From: an uncultured Opitutia bacterium
GTDB taxonomy: Bacteria; Verrucomicrobiota; Verrucomicrobiia; Opitutales; UBA953
Assembly (NCBI GenBank): GCA_903919185.1
Contig: CAIXHF010000116.1
Span: 1 to 49,740, forward strand
Reading direction: 5' to 3'
Length of the DNA: 49,740 nucleotides
The notes under the pieces are model-generated. The model was not told where the DNA came from. It did no database searches and saw only the letters and a list, made by a program, of their open reading frames with translations. A program made the translations under genes and the position numbers. This document shows positions 25,192 through 33,023 of this stretch, in pieces. Every line of letters starts with the position of its first letter. The stretch's first letter is position 1.

Positions 25192-26013
25192 TCATTTTAG
25201 GGGAGGGTTGTTTCTGATTATTTGTTCAATTTGTGCCTCGGATATTATTGTGCCGCCGTACTCATTCATAATGTTCTTGGGTGCATCAGGAGAGGGCTGG
25301 TCGGGTTTAATGTACAGATCTGGAAGTTTCATTAGATGGCCGGCTTCATGAGCTGCAGTCCATGGCGTAGCTTGAGCGGGGTCGCCTGAAATTACGCCAG
25401 TTATGCTTTCGTTGGCATTTATGAAGCCGTACGCTTGCTTGCTTGGGACTTTACTGGGGACTTCTATGATGTTTCTCTTCTCTTGTGGTAGGTCAAATCT
25501 CTTTGTTACCTTGGTTTTGACCCTGTACTTGCCGAATTTACCAGTCCAACACTTTTCAATTTCCGCGTCGAATTCAGCGATGCGCTTCGGTGTTGCTCCT
25601 TTACCTCTATACGTGATTGGCAGTTCGATTGTCACTTCGTCGCCATCTACGGTAACATAGGCTACAAGACCTAGTGGATCTCGATCAATAATTGGGGCAT
25701 TGTTGCAGAATTTGTAGACGTTGGTGCCTCCGTTTGTTCCAATAGGATCTTGGCTAATCCAACGACCTAGCACAGGATTATACCAGCGACACCCCATCTG
25801 GTAGAGGCCAGTCGCCTCATCGCGAATCTGCCCCTGGAACCCGACGTCCATCCCTGTGGGGCTAGCTGCGATGGGGGTGCCGTCGGGCGCCATGCAGGTC
25901 ATCTCGCCGAAGGCGTTGTAGGTGCGGCGTTCAAGCACGTTGCCGTCCTCATCTAAGATGGCCGTCACGCTTCCCATGGCGTCTGAGGCCACGTAGTAAT
26001 CTGTTATGGGCAT
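25192..26013 (-). CDS. Rhs tip cassette 7, metzincin-like zinc protease toxin candidate
   Basis: A 273-residue tip. The conserved block ends GRWISQDPIGTNGG and the junction is RDPLGL (111-116). The variable domain has TAAHEAGHLMKLPD: His222, Glu223, His226 and a third ligand candidate Asp232, in H-E-x-x-H-x-x-x-x-x-D spacing, and a Met-turn-like NIMNEYGG (Met249) 17 residues later. This is the metzincin layout with Asp as third ligand, with Lys in place of the usual Gly. It should be a zinc endopeptidase. A truncated GT31 gene lies 100 bp upstream on the opposite strand, as the intact one does beside cassette 9. Confidence 0.82.
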   Translation of the reverse strand: MPITDYYVASDAMGSVTAILDEDGNVLERRTYNAFGEMTCMAPDGTPIAASPTGMDVGFQGQIRDEATGLYQMGCRWYNPVLGRWISQDPIGTNGGTNVYKFCNNAPIIDRDPLGLVAYVTVDGDEVTIELPITYRGKGATPKRIAEFDAEIEKCWTGKFGKYRVKTKVTKRFDLPQEKRNIIEVPSKVPSKQAYGFINANESITGVISGDPAQATPWTAAHEAGHLMKLPDLYIKPDQPSPDAPKNIMNEYGGTIISEAQIEQIIRNNPPLK

Positions 26014-26113
26014 TGGGGTATGAAAATACTCTGTGTAAAAGACACCCCTGTCAACGTCTGTGGTCTGCTAATGTATTATTGTAAAGGCATGGCATTGGGG
26101 TATCCACAATCCC

Positions 26114-26284
26114 ATGCGCCCCAAACTGCAGACGGTTTCCCGGCAATTAGGTCAGCGAAGCCCTACGTCCTTTTGCGGAACGGTCAGAAAAGGTCCACGA
26201 AAGGAAAAGGCCCGCATCGTAGTGGCGATCTGCAGCCACGGGGGAGGTCGCGAGCGGCGTGAGGCGGTCCGCCGGACCTGGTGA
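26114..26284 (+). pseudogene. truncated copy of the GT31-GT25 glycosyltransferase start
   Basis: Encodes 56 codons almost identical to the start of the glycosyltransferase at 30922 (MRPKLQTVSRQLG, VVAICSHGGGRERREAVRRT), then reaches a TGA at 26284 just after R-R-T-W. The non-coding 100 bp upstream (26014-26113) also matches 30822-30921, including TAATGTATTATTGTAAAGGCA. The copy stops about 15 bp before the IS3 left end, so the IS probably removed or displaced the rest. Confidence 0.85.
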
Positions 26285-26315
26285 TCGGGGACGGTTTGTG
26301 GGGCCAACCGTAATG

Positions 26316-27185
26316 TTACAGTTGGGTCGCTTCGAGTAAGGTAGTTTTGGAGGGTTCTTGTGTCAAGCACCCGGGCCGCAGGCCCGGTTCCCGCCCCGTG
26401 AACTCGTACGGCGTGAGGTAGCCGATGGCGCCGTGTGGCCGGTAGGCGTTGTAGTCCTCGACCCAGTCGGCGATGACGACCCGGGCCTCGGTGAGCGTGT
26501 AGAACTGCTCGCGGTCAAGGAGCTCTTTACGGAAGGAGGCGTTGAAGCTTTCGATGAAGCCGTTCTGCCACGGCGAGCCCGGGTCGATGTACAGGGTCTT
26601 GATGTTCCGCAAGGCCAGGCCCTCGCGGACGACCTTCGCGATGAACTCCGAGCCGTTGTCGGAGCGGATGTATTCCCGGGCGCCGTACTCGCTGATGGCC
26701 TGGGCGAGCGAGCGCATGACGTCGTGGGCGTTGATGCTCCGGGCCACGTGGTAGCCGACGCACTCCTTCGTATGCTCGTCGATGAGCGCCAGGATACGGA
26801 AGGTCCCGCCGATGGTCGTGATGTCCATCAGGAAGTCCCACGTCCACACGTGGCGCGCATGCGTGGCCTTGGTCGGCACGCGTCCGGTGGTCACGCCCCT
26901 GCGCGCCCGCTTGCGCTTGGGCGGGGGCACGCACAGGCACAGGCGGCGGCGCAGCCGCCGCACCAGCAGCAGGCCCACGGGCGGCTGCCCCGCCTTGCGC
27001 CGCTGGCGGTTCAGGATGGCCTTCACCTTGCGGTGACCCAGTTGGGGGTGGTGGCCGTAGATTTCCCGCAAGGAGGCCTCCAGGACCGCGTCCCGGGCTC
27101 GCCGGAGCGGCCGGTAGCGAGCCGTGTTCCTCCGCAGCCCGAGGATTTTGCAGGCCAGCCGCTGCGAGCATGGCGTACCCGCCAT
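26316..27185 (-). CDS. IS3-family transposase OrfB (DDE catalytic domain)
   Basis: A 289-residue frame with the rve integrase core. DDE residues are at TWDFLMDITTIGG (first Asp), YIRSDNGSEF (second Asp) and WQNGFIESFNASF (Glu). An HTH-like segment (GLRRNTARYRPLRRARD) precedes the core. The stop codon lies within the left terminal repeat. Normally made as an OrfAB fusion by -1 frameshifting: the OrfB frame is open upstream to the A8 run at 27227-27234. It appears intact, so the element may still be active. Confidence 0.92.
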   Translation of the reverse strand: MAGTPCSQRLACKILGLRRNTARYRPLRRARDAVLEASLREIYGHHPQLGHRKVKAILNRQRRKAGQPPVGLLLVRRLRRRLCLCVPPPKRKRARRGVTTGRVPTKATHARHVWTWDFLMDITTIGGTFRILALIDEHTKECVGYHVARSINAHDVMRSLAQAISEYGAREYIRSDNGSEFIAKVVREGLALRNIKTLYIDPGSPWQNGFIESFNASFRKELLDREQFYTLTEARVVIADWVEDYNAYRPHGAIGYLTPYEFTGREPGLRPGCLTQEPSKTTLLEATQL

Positions 27186-27220
27186 GACCGCCGGCAGCAG
27201 CTCCCGCAGGACCCTCGGGC

Positions 27221-27487
27221 TTAGAGTTTTTTTTCGACGACGATCTTGAGGATGCGCTCCCGCAGCAGCCCGTCGGCCAGCATCTGCTTGAGCTCCTTGT
27301 TCTCCTTCTCCAAGTCGCGCAGGCGCCGGACGTCCGGGCTCGTCATCATCCCTAGTTGTTTCTTCCAGCGGTAGAACGTCTGCACCGTGATGTTCAGCTC
27401 CTTGCAGATTTCCGCCTGGCTCCGGCCGGATTCGTGCTCCCGGATGACCCGAATCTGGGCCTCCTTCGTGTGGTGTTTCTTACTCAT
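27221..27487 (-). CDS. IS3-family transposase OrfA (HTH)
   Basis: An 88-residue protein starting MSKKHHTKEAQIRVIREHES. It has a helix-turn-helix (SGRSQAEICKELNITVQTFYR) and a leucine-zipper-like coiled coil (RRLRDLEKENKELKQML) used for multimerisation. It ends VVEKKL-stop, where the coding strand has eight A residues (27227-27234), a slippery site. A -1 shift there reads through into OrfB (K-T-L-S-P-R-V-L-R). The longer frame to 27556 overlaps the terminal repeat and is not preferred. Confidence 0.9.
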   Translation of the reverse strand: MSKKHHTKEAQIRVIREHESGRSQAEICKELNITVQTFYRWKKQLGMMTSPDVRRLRDLEKENKELKQMLADGLLRERILKIVVEKKL

Positions 27488-27571
27488 CGTTGTCGTGTTT
27501 TTTGGGTTGGATTGGTGGTTTGGCAACCCCTCGAGTAACATTTCAACTGGCCCCATTTAGCGTGACCCGAT

Positions 27572-27842
27572 CAGCGGCCTTAGCTAGGCCTTTATTGGCA
27601 TATTGACCAACGCGTGGGTGGACCCATATTATACCTAGCCCGGGAAGAATAAGGTGCCCGGTAAGAGCTTTCACAGTTTTAGGCATACCATGGTCACCAA
27701 CCTGGAGAGCCGGCAGATCGCCGAGAACGTACGCATGCGCATGGTCGGCCATGCCAACGCCAACGTCCATCGGATTTATTCCCATGATGATTGGAGCGCC
27801 ATAACCTCTGCGATTAATGGCCTGCCGAGTATCAGTGCTTAG
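27572..27842 (+). pseudogene. tyrosine recombinase C-terminal remnant, copy 2
   Basis: Same length and near-identical sequence to 24041-24311, in the same orientation. The open part (27654-27842) encodes the same FHSFRHTMVTNLESRQ and VGHANANVHRIYSH motifs, with the last residues slightly diverged (GLPSIS against GLPSLS). It starts 17 bp after the IS3 right end. Together the two copies form direct repeats around cassette 7, the truncated glycosyltransferase and the IS. Confidence 0.8.
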
Positions 27843-28004
27843 CCGACGTTCATCGATATTGGTTTGGTTCATTCTACCCGATTGCAGGTCGCCCCGGAAG
27901 TTGCTCGCTGGCCTTCGATGTAGCTAATTAGTTTTAGGCCAATGTGGAATGAAGGACGCCGGACCCAAACTAAATTATGACGGGAGCATTTCCCTAGATT
28001 TGAT
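27843..28004. repeat. 3' border region of cassette 8
   Basis: A weak minus-strand 3' border element at 27940-27984 (CATAATTTAGTTTGGGTCC, TTCATTCC). It is recognisable by position and by the GGTCC core but well diverged. Nothing else is seen here. Confidence 0.4.
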
Positions 28005-28478
28005 TCAAAAATCCTTTATCTGATGTAAATGTTGCGCGAATTCGCCTGAGGCCTTCTTGCTCAGTCGGCTGGTTATGGTTTCGAGGACCTTGTCTTCGAG
28101 GCTTTCCCATCTGCACCTGCATAAGAGATGGGCGTCATGTATGCATATAAGTAGAAACATCGCAGCCAGACCTTTGGCTTCTGTGAAGTGGTCGCGGTGC
28201 CATCCATACATGCAACAGATGATTTCACGCATGTCAAACAACGTACCATGGTCGAGGGACTCTCCTATCTCGGCGTGAAGGGATTTCCTGATGACTTCAC
28301 GAGGGACTATTAGTTGTGCGCCGATTGGGCTTAGGAAGTCTTTGATGCTATCAAGCGAATCTGCTATCTTATTTTCAATTAACAACGCGTCGATCGAACC
28401 TCCGCAGAGTTCTTTTCCGTATAATCTGAATATGGCTCTCATGCGTCGGCCTCGTCGTTGGCTATTTGCAGCAGACAT
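28005..28478 (-). CDS. cassette 8 immunity candidate, soluble
   Basis: A 157-residue soluble-looking protein without signal peptide or membrane helix. It overlaps the cassette 8 tip stop by 17 bp. It resembles the cassette 9 partner: both begin M-R-x-I-F and share a pattern S-P-x-G, then P-x-x-(I/V)-x-(K/R)-x-(S/T)-L-x-A (here LSPIGAQLIVPREVIRKSL). That two related toxins have related partners supports an immunity role. Unlike most partners here it should be cytoplasmic, so the toxin target may be in the cytoplasm. Confidence 0.7.
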   Translation of the reverse strand: MSAANSQRRGRRMRAIFRLYGKELCGGSIDALLIENKIADSLDSIKDFLSPIGAQLIVPREVIRKSLHAEIGESLDHGTLFDMREIICCMYGWHRDHFTEAKGLAAMFLLICIHDAHLLCRCRWESLEDKVLETITSRLSKKASGEFAQHLHQIKDF

Positions 28479-29250
28479 CTTTGCATCTTCCGAAAGCTGT
28501 AGTAACTTGCATTACTTGTTTGATGTGTCCTTGCCTGGCTAATTCTACTCCCGCTTCTTTACTCCCTTGCAAGAACTCATCACAGGATAATTCCAAGAAG
28601 CGATTTCTCGCAATCAGTTGCTTCTTCCAGCAAGCCATATTTTCACACGCTTCTTCTTTTGGGGTAGAAGGGGTGCACCCAAAGCAGTTTCCTTGCGCCT
28701 TCATTTCTTTATGGATCTTTTCGCACTCTTCGGCGCGTTTTTTAAGTCTCACCTCCCTTGCTTTTGCCCACTCTATCCCTCGTTCGGCCGTCGCGATTAC
28801 TTCCAGGGCTGAGAGCACTTGAAGAGTGCTCATCTTGAATTGGCTTTCTTCGGCTATGATCTTTGTTGCGGATGGCGCGGATGCTGTTGTTGGGATTGCG
28901 TCAAGTCCTAGTGAGTCGGCATAGTTTGGTGAGTTGTTACTTGCATAGCATGCTAGATTTGTTCCGCCAGATAATCCAATCGGATCCCTGCTGACCCATC
29001 GCCCCAGCACAGGATTATACCAGCGATACCCCATCTGGTAGAGGCCGGTCACGTCATCGCGGATTTGACCCTGGAAGCCGACGTCCACTCCAGTGGGGCT
29101 CTCCGTGACTGGGGTGCCGTCTGGCGCCATGCAGGTCATCTCGCCGAAGGCGTCGTAGCTGCGGCGTTCAAGTAGGTTGCCTTCCTCGTCTAGGATAGCC
29201 GTCACGCTTCCCATGGCGTCTGAGGCCACGTAGTAATCTGTTATGGGCAT
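28462..29250 (-). CDS. Rhs tip cassette 8, Cys-rich toxin family A
   Basis: A 262-residue tip. The block ends GRWVSRDPIGLSGG and the junction is ADSLGL. The variable domain is helical and Cys-rich: GNCFGCTPSTPKEEACENMA, IARNRFLELSCDEFLQGS, then AFGRCKDVCCK at the C-terminus. The same spaced pattern (C-x-x-C, E-A-C-x-x-A-x-C, R-N-x-F-x-E-x-x-C-D, C-terminal C-C-K) occurs in cassette 9, so the two are one toxin family. Similar domains end other bacterial Rhs proteins, but their activity is not known to me and none is assigned. Confidence 0.7.
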   Translation of the reverse strand: MPITDYYVASDAMGSVTAILDEEGNLLERRSYDAFGEMTCMAPDGTPVTESPTGVDVGFQGQIRDDVTGLYQMGYRWYNPVLGRWVSRDPIGLSGGTNLACYASNNSPNYADSLGLDAIPTTASAPSATKIIAEESQFKMSTLQVLSALEVIATAERGIEWAKAREVRLKKRAEECEKIHKEMKAQGNCFGCTPSTPKEEACENMACWKKQLIARNRFLELSCDEFLQGSKEAGVELARQGHIKQVMQVTTAFGRCKDVCCK

Positions 29251-29568
29251 TGGGGTTGCAGGTATATTGTCGGTCGGGCTAGGTATGCCAACTTCTAAAA
29301 GAAAGCAGGGGATGGATGCGGGGTAGTGGCCTTGGGCTGTGGTCGCTTGCTGACCTTCCGGTCAGCGCCCATATTGGCGTGTAATAGTTTTAGTGTAGGT
29401 TCAACGATCCATGCTGATCTAGGCGAGTGCATGGTAAAATGGCGGCAGATGAACGACGGCGGCGACCGCTGAACTCACCAGTTATCCTAATAGCGGATTG
29501 ACCATAGTACTTATCCCCTGGGTTGTACGCGACAATTGACCAAAAGAAGGTTCAGAGTTCAGCGAGCC
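29251..29568. repeat. 5' border of cassette 8 and 3' border of cassette 9
   Basis: The 5' border TTTCTTTTAGAAGTTGG (minus) is at 29288-29304. A short relic of the R4-type sequence (CTTGCTGACCTTCCGGTCAG) is near 29345-29366. The minus-strand 3' border of the cassette 9 unit is at 29511-29550 (CTTCTTTTGGTC, AACCCAGGGGATAAG). No gene is supported. Confidence 0.5.
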
Positions 29569-30042
29569 TCATCTGGCTGCATCGAGGAGCGGGTCTTTGC
29601 TGAAATAGATATTTACCGTTGAAGCTCCTTGGCCGGTCTTGTCTTTGAGCAAAACTTCTAAAGTTCTGTCGCCTGAAGGCCACCAGTTGGACTTTCCCAA
29701 TAAACAAAGATCCTTAAGCAGAACTAATATGTAAAACAGAACCATTTCATCTTCTGGCGTAAGTTTATTTACTCTAGAAGGTGAAATGCAGGCGAGATTG
29801 TCCCACCATAATTGCTCGGCTCTATCGGGGGCTGAGCACAGTGGGGCGTCCAACGTTGCCTTCACGATGCTTAGTGGCAGGGTTATGCGACGACCTGTTG
29901 GACTTATGTTGAGGGGGCTCCTCTCGAAAGCCGCATGCAGCCGTTCTGCGAATTTTTGCTGCTCATTTTCGCTGGGCTTATCCCCTTTCGCAAGGCTTCC
30001 TATGCCGAAGCAGTCGCGATACGATATGAAAATCGGCCTCAT
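29569..30042 (-). CDS. cassette 9 immunity candidate, soluble
   Basis: A 157-residue protein starting MRPIFISYRD, with no membrane segment. It shares length, the M-R-x-I-F start and the motif ISPTGRRITLPLSIVKATL with the cassette 8 partner. It lies 26 bp downstream of the cassette 9 tip. A homologous partner for a homologous toxin is good evidence for the pairing. Confidence 0.7.
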   Translation of the reverse strand: MRPIFISYRDCFGIGSLAKGDKPSENEQQKFAERLHAAFERSPLNISPTGRRITLPLSIVKATLDAPLCSAPDRAEQLWWDNLACISPSRVNKLTPEDEMVLFYILVLLKDLCLLGKSNWWPSGDRTLEVLLKDKTGQGASTVNIYFSKDPLLDAAR

Positions 30043-30068
30043 CTGGCTGTTTGTTTACTGGTGTGATC

Positions 30069-30821
30069 TTATTTACAGCACGCATTGCTGCATTTAATAA
30101 GCGCTTTTGTCTTATCATCAATCTGCACCAAGTGACCTGCGAGTTTCGCTTCAGATCCGCCAATAGATGCTATGCTGTTGTAGAGGTAGAAGTCGCATCT
30201 CATCTCCACGAACTTGTTCCTTAGTGCGATTTCCTGGGCGAAGCATTTTGCTCTCTCGCACGCCTCTTCCTTACTCGTGAGAAAACCACACTTATCGCAT
30301 TTATAGTTGTCGTATCTACGGTGCATGTAGTCGCACTCAATCATTCTAGTTGCAGCTGCCACGCGCGAGATGCGATGTGTAAGCACTAGGAGGTCTAAGA
30401 GGTTTGTGTTTTGTAGCGAAGTATTGGGTGGGCCATAGCCCGTCGCTCCGTGGCTAATAGTATCGACATACTGAAGGCCAAAGTAGTCATTATTAACTGG
30501 CGGATTATTTCCCCCAAAAATCATTAGGTTAGCGCCCGCTTCTAATCCAATCGGGTCCTGGCTCAACCAGTGGCCCAGCGTCGGCGAGTACCATCGGTAG
30601 CCCATCTGGTAGAGGCCAGTCGCAGCATCGCAAATCTGCCCCTGGAATCCTACGTCCACCCCGGTGGGGCTCTCCATGACTGGGGTGCCGTCTGGCGCCA
30701 TGCAGGTCATCTTACCGAAGGCGTCGTAGGTGCGGCGTTCGAGGACGTTGCCTTCGTCGTCCAGGATGGCCGTGATGCTTCCCATTGCGTCTGAGGCTAC
30801 GTAGTAATCTGTTATGGGCAT
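30069..30821 (-). CDS. Rhs tip cassette 9, Cys-rich toxin family A
   Basis: A 250-residue tip. The block ends GHWLSQDPIGLEAG (His replaces the usual Arg) and the junction is NDYFGL. The toxin domain shares the cassette 8 pattern: CDKCGFLTSKEEACERAKC, IALRNKFVEMRCDFYLYNS and a C-terminal CSNACCK. It is divergent from the GT31-GT25 gene, with 100 bp between starts; no 5' border of the usual type is present, so this copy has a different left context from most cassettes (shared only with cassette 7). The start at 30821 is used rather than 30833. Confidence 0.7.
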   Translation of the reverse strand: MPITDYYVASDAMGSITAILDDEGNVLERRTYDAFGKMTCMAPDGTPVMESPTGVDVGFQGQICDAATGLYQMGYRWYSPTLGHWLSQDPIGLEAGANLMIFGGNNPPVNNDYFGLQYVDTISHGATGYGPPNTSLQNTNLLDLLVLTHRISRVAAATRMIECDYMHRRYDNYKCDKCGFLTSKEEACERAKCFAQEIALRNKFVEMRCDFYLYNSIASIGGSEAKLAGHLVQIDDKTKALIKCSNACCK

Positions 30822-30921
30822 CGGGGTCTGCAAATATTCTATGTAAAGGCCACCCCTGTCAACGCTCCTGGTTCACTAATGTATTATTGTAAAGGCACAG
30901 CATCGGGGTATCCACAATCCT

Positions 30922-32535
30922 ATGCGCCCTAAACTGCAGACGGTTTCCCGGCAATTAGGTCTGCGAAGTCCGATGCCCTTTTACGGAACAGTCAGAAAAG
31001 GTCCACGAAAGGAAAAGGCCCGCATCGTAGTAGCGATCTGCAGCCACGGGGGAGGTCGCGAGCGGCGTGAGGCGGTCCGGCGGACTTGGCTCTCGCGTCC
31101 AGCGAAGGGTGTCAGCCATTTCTTCTTCGTCGGCCGTGGCGCAGACGTGACCGGCGAGAATGACGTCGTGGTGCTGGATGTAGATGATGGGTATGGTTGC
31201 TTGCCGCTCAAGGTGCGGGAGGCATTTTCCTATGCCTTGCGACACTATGACGCCGATTGGCTCTTCAAGTGCGACGATGACACGTATGTCGTGTTGGATA
31301 GGCTGTCGTCCATCCCAAGCTCTAGGTACGACCTGATCGGGGATGAAAGCGTCGACACGAGAGGTGCGCCAAGCGGAGGAGCCGGGTACTTCGTCTCCAC
31401 GGCGCTTGCGGCCAGGATTTGCGCTGACAGGACGTTGCCAGCCATCGGAGCGGAGGACCTGGTGATTGGCCGGGCTGCCGCAGCAAAGGGTGCCCGCCTC
31501 GCCTCCTCGACATTGCTTTGCAAGGGTAGGGCGCGGCTTCCCTCCTCGGTGAACGCTCAGGTGAGTTGCCATTGGTGCAACCCGCTCGCCCTCGGCGTCG
31601 TGCATGATCTGATGATGCATGGGGAAGGGAGTGTGATCCGTGCCGTCCACCGCGTCTGGAGGGACGACGTGTTCCTCCTGAAATCTGGGTACTTCGCGCG
31701 TAAGAACGGAGGCGCCATGGGACGCTGGATCGAGGTTTCGCCCGGCCTGCTCCAGATGGACTGGTTCGATTGGGACAGGGAATTCTTCATCCGGTCAGGT
31801 GAAGCCTACGTCGGACCTGTGGATCAGGGGGCAAACAAGATGCAGCCAGCAGCCTCAAGGCCAGTTAAGATCCCGCACCTTCCAAGTCATTATCGCCATA
31901 CCTTGGTTATTTCATTGGCCAACTCTGGGAGAAAGGCACGCGCCTTAGCTCGGGCCGAGGAATTCAGCCACGAGGTGATCTGGTCTCCCGGCGTCCTTGC
32001 CGACCCCTCCAAGATTACATGGCATGACATCAATGGGATGGAGGCGTACTTTTCGGATAACTACTTCCGCAGTAGGTATATTCCGGCTGCCATAGGGTGC
32101 CGATTGGCTGGATTGGCCGCCTTCGAGAAGGGAGTCGAGCTCGCTGAGGTCGTCCCAGGTGGCGTACGCGGTTTCATCGTCTGCGAAGATGACTTCATGC
32201 TTAAGGACCCAGAACTGTTCCTTCGGTGCTTCGAGGATTTACCAGAGGATGCCGATGCGCTCTGGCTCGACACCTCTTCCCTGAGAGCGCCGACTTACGA
32301 CCTCCCTGGGACTTGCCTGCAGCGCATCATGGGCGCAAGGGTTTGCACGGCTTTCTGGCTTTCCGTAGCGCACGCCAAGGAGATCATACCCAAGCTGAGG
32401 CGAAGCAACTGCGAGTGGGATCTATTCATGGAAAAGCAGATGCCCGGTGCCCGCTATTATGGTCCCAAGACCCCGGTGTTCAGGCAGTCGGGAGAGCTAT
32501 CCGAACTAAATTGGCCGTTGAGGCTAGATGCCTGA
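30922..32535 (+). CDS. GT31-GT25 fused glycosyltransferase
   Basis: A 537-residue protein with two glycosyltransferase domains. The N-terminal one has VVAICSHGGGRERREAVRRT and KCDDDTYVV (DDD at 118-120), the metal-binding motif of GT31 beta-1,3-galactosyl- or N-acetylglucosaminyltransferases. The C-terminal one (from about residue 325) begins HTLVISLANSGRKARALARA and has VCEDDFML, the acidic motif of GT25 (LPS or collagen galactosyltransferase type). No signal peptide or membrane helix is seen, so it should be cytoplasmic. Its place inside the Rhs locus, and the Ser-rich N-terminus of the Rhs shell, suggest it adds a disaccharide to that protein; LPS or O-antigen decoration is the alternative. 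Confidence 0.82.
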   Translation: MRPKLQTVSRQLGLRSPMPFYGTVRKGPRKEKARIVVAICSHGGGRERREAVRRTWLSRPAKGVSHFFFVGRGADVTGENDVVVLDVDDGYGCLPLKVREAFSYALRHYDADWLFKCDDDTYVVLDRLSSIPSSRYDLIGDESVDTRGAPSGGAGYFVSTALAARICADRTLPAIGAEDLVIGRAAAAKGARLASSTLLCKGRARLPSSVNAQVSCHWCNPLALGVVHDLMMHGEGSVIRAVHRVWRDDVFLLKSGYFARKNGGAMGRWIEVSPGLLQMDWFDWDREFFIRSGEAYVGPVDQGANKMQPAASRPVKIPHLPSHYRHTLVISLANSGRKARALARAEEFSHEVIWSPGVLADPSKITWHDINGMEAYFSDNYFRSRYIPAAIGCRLAGLAAFEKGVELAEVVPGGVRGFIVCEDDFMLKDPELFLRCFEDLPEDADALWLDTSSLRAPTYDLPGTCLQRIMGARVCTAFWLSVAHAKEIIPKLRRSNCEWDLFMEKQMPGARYYGPKTPVFRQSGELSELNWPLRLDA

Positions 32536-32751
32536 TTGCAGAGGTGCCTGACGAATTTTTTGCCTCTGTCAGGCCAACATGTCCTATGCCACTCCCTGGC
32601 AACTGGTTGGTCTTTCAGCGTGAATCCTGAACGCTATCAGTTCGGCAGGCTCATAATAAGTGGACTCACACGGTGCTCATGTTGCCCAATCGATGGCTGG
32701 GGCCATCTTAGACTGGGTTTTTCATCCGTATATGGGCATCTAGGGAATCGC
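32536..32751. other. short intergenic region after the GT31-GT25 gene
   Basis: Contains an inverted repeat GCCTGAC at 32546-32552 and GTCAGGC at 32568-32574 around a T6 run, which may be a weak terminator for the glycosyltransferase. No clear 3' border element is found for the cassette 10 unit. Confidence 0.3.
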
Positions 32752-32946
32752 TTACTTAAATGCTAAGTTGTAGAAGAAATTGCCAAAAATCAGGAAGAAA
32801 CCTACGAGTATAATAATTATGGAGAAAATTCTTTGAGTCGATTTGCTCGATGGATTTTTCCTGAAGTGGGAAAGGAGGATGTAGCCAGTCAGGATGAGTA
32901 ATGGGCCAACAATTAAATTTCCTGCTTTGAAAGTTTCGTTCCGCAT
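32752..32946 (-). CDS. cassette 10 immunity candidate, two-helix membrane protein
   Basis: A 64-residue protein with two transmembrane segments: LIVGPLLILTGYILLSHF (about 11-28) and IFSIIIILVGFFLIFGNFFY (about 40-59), joined by a basic loop (RKNPSSKSTQR). It lies 77 bp after the tip stop. Small integral membrane proteins are the usual immunity type against pore-forming colicins, and the partner toxin has a matching hydrophobic hairpin. The family is not recognised. Confidence 0.62.
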   Translation of the reverse strand: MRNETFKAGNLIVGPLLILTGYILLSHFRKNPSSKSTQRIFSIIIILVGFFLIFGNFFYNLAFK

Positions 32947-33023
32947 TTTTTAAAAGTAATATCTTGGGCGTTCTCGGGCAATGGTTTATTTAGGGTGCGT
33001 TCTAGGTGAATCGCGACGTCGAT

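Larger units (their letters stand above)
26299..27555 (-). mobile_element. complete IS3-family insertion sequence
   Basis: An element of about 1257 bp with imperfect terminal inverted repeats: TGGGGCCA-5 bases-AATGTTAC at 26299-26319 and its counterpart ending at 27555. It contains orfA and orfB joined by a -1 frameshift site. A target duplication is not clear: the left flank ends TTTG and the right flank starts TTTAG. The element sits between the truncated glycosyltransferase copy and the second recombinase remnant. Confidence 0.88.

Noticed and set aside
26358-27224. Long forward frame across the IS3 element
   Set aside because: It is the antisense of OrfB; the minus frame has the DDE motif and frameshift layout, while the forward product has no recognisable domain.
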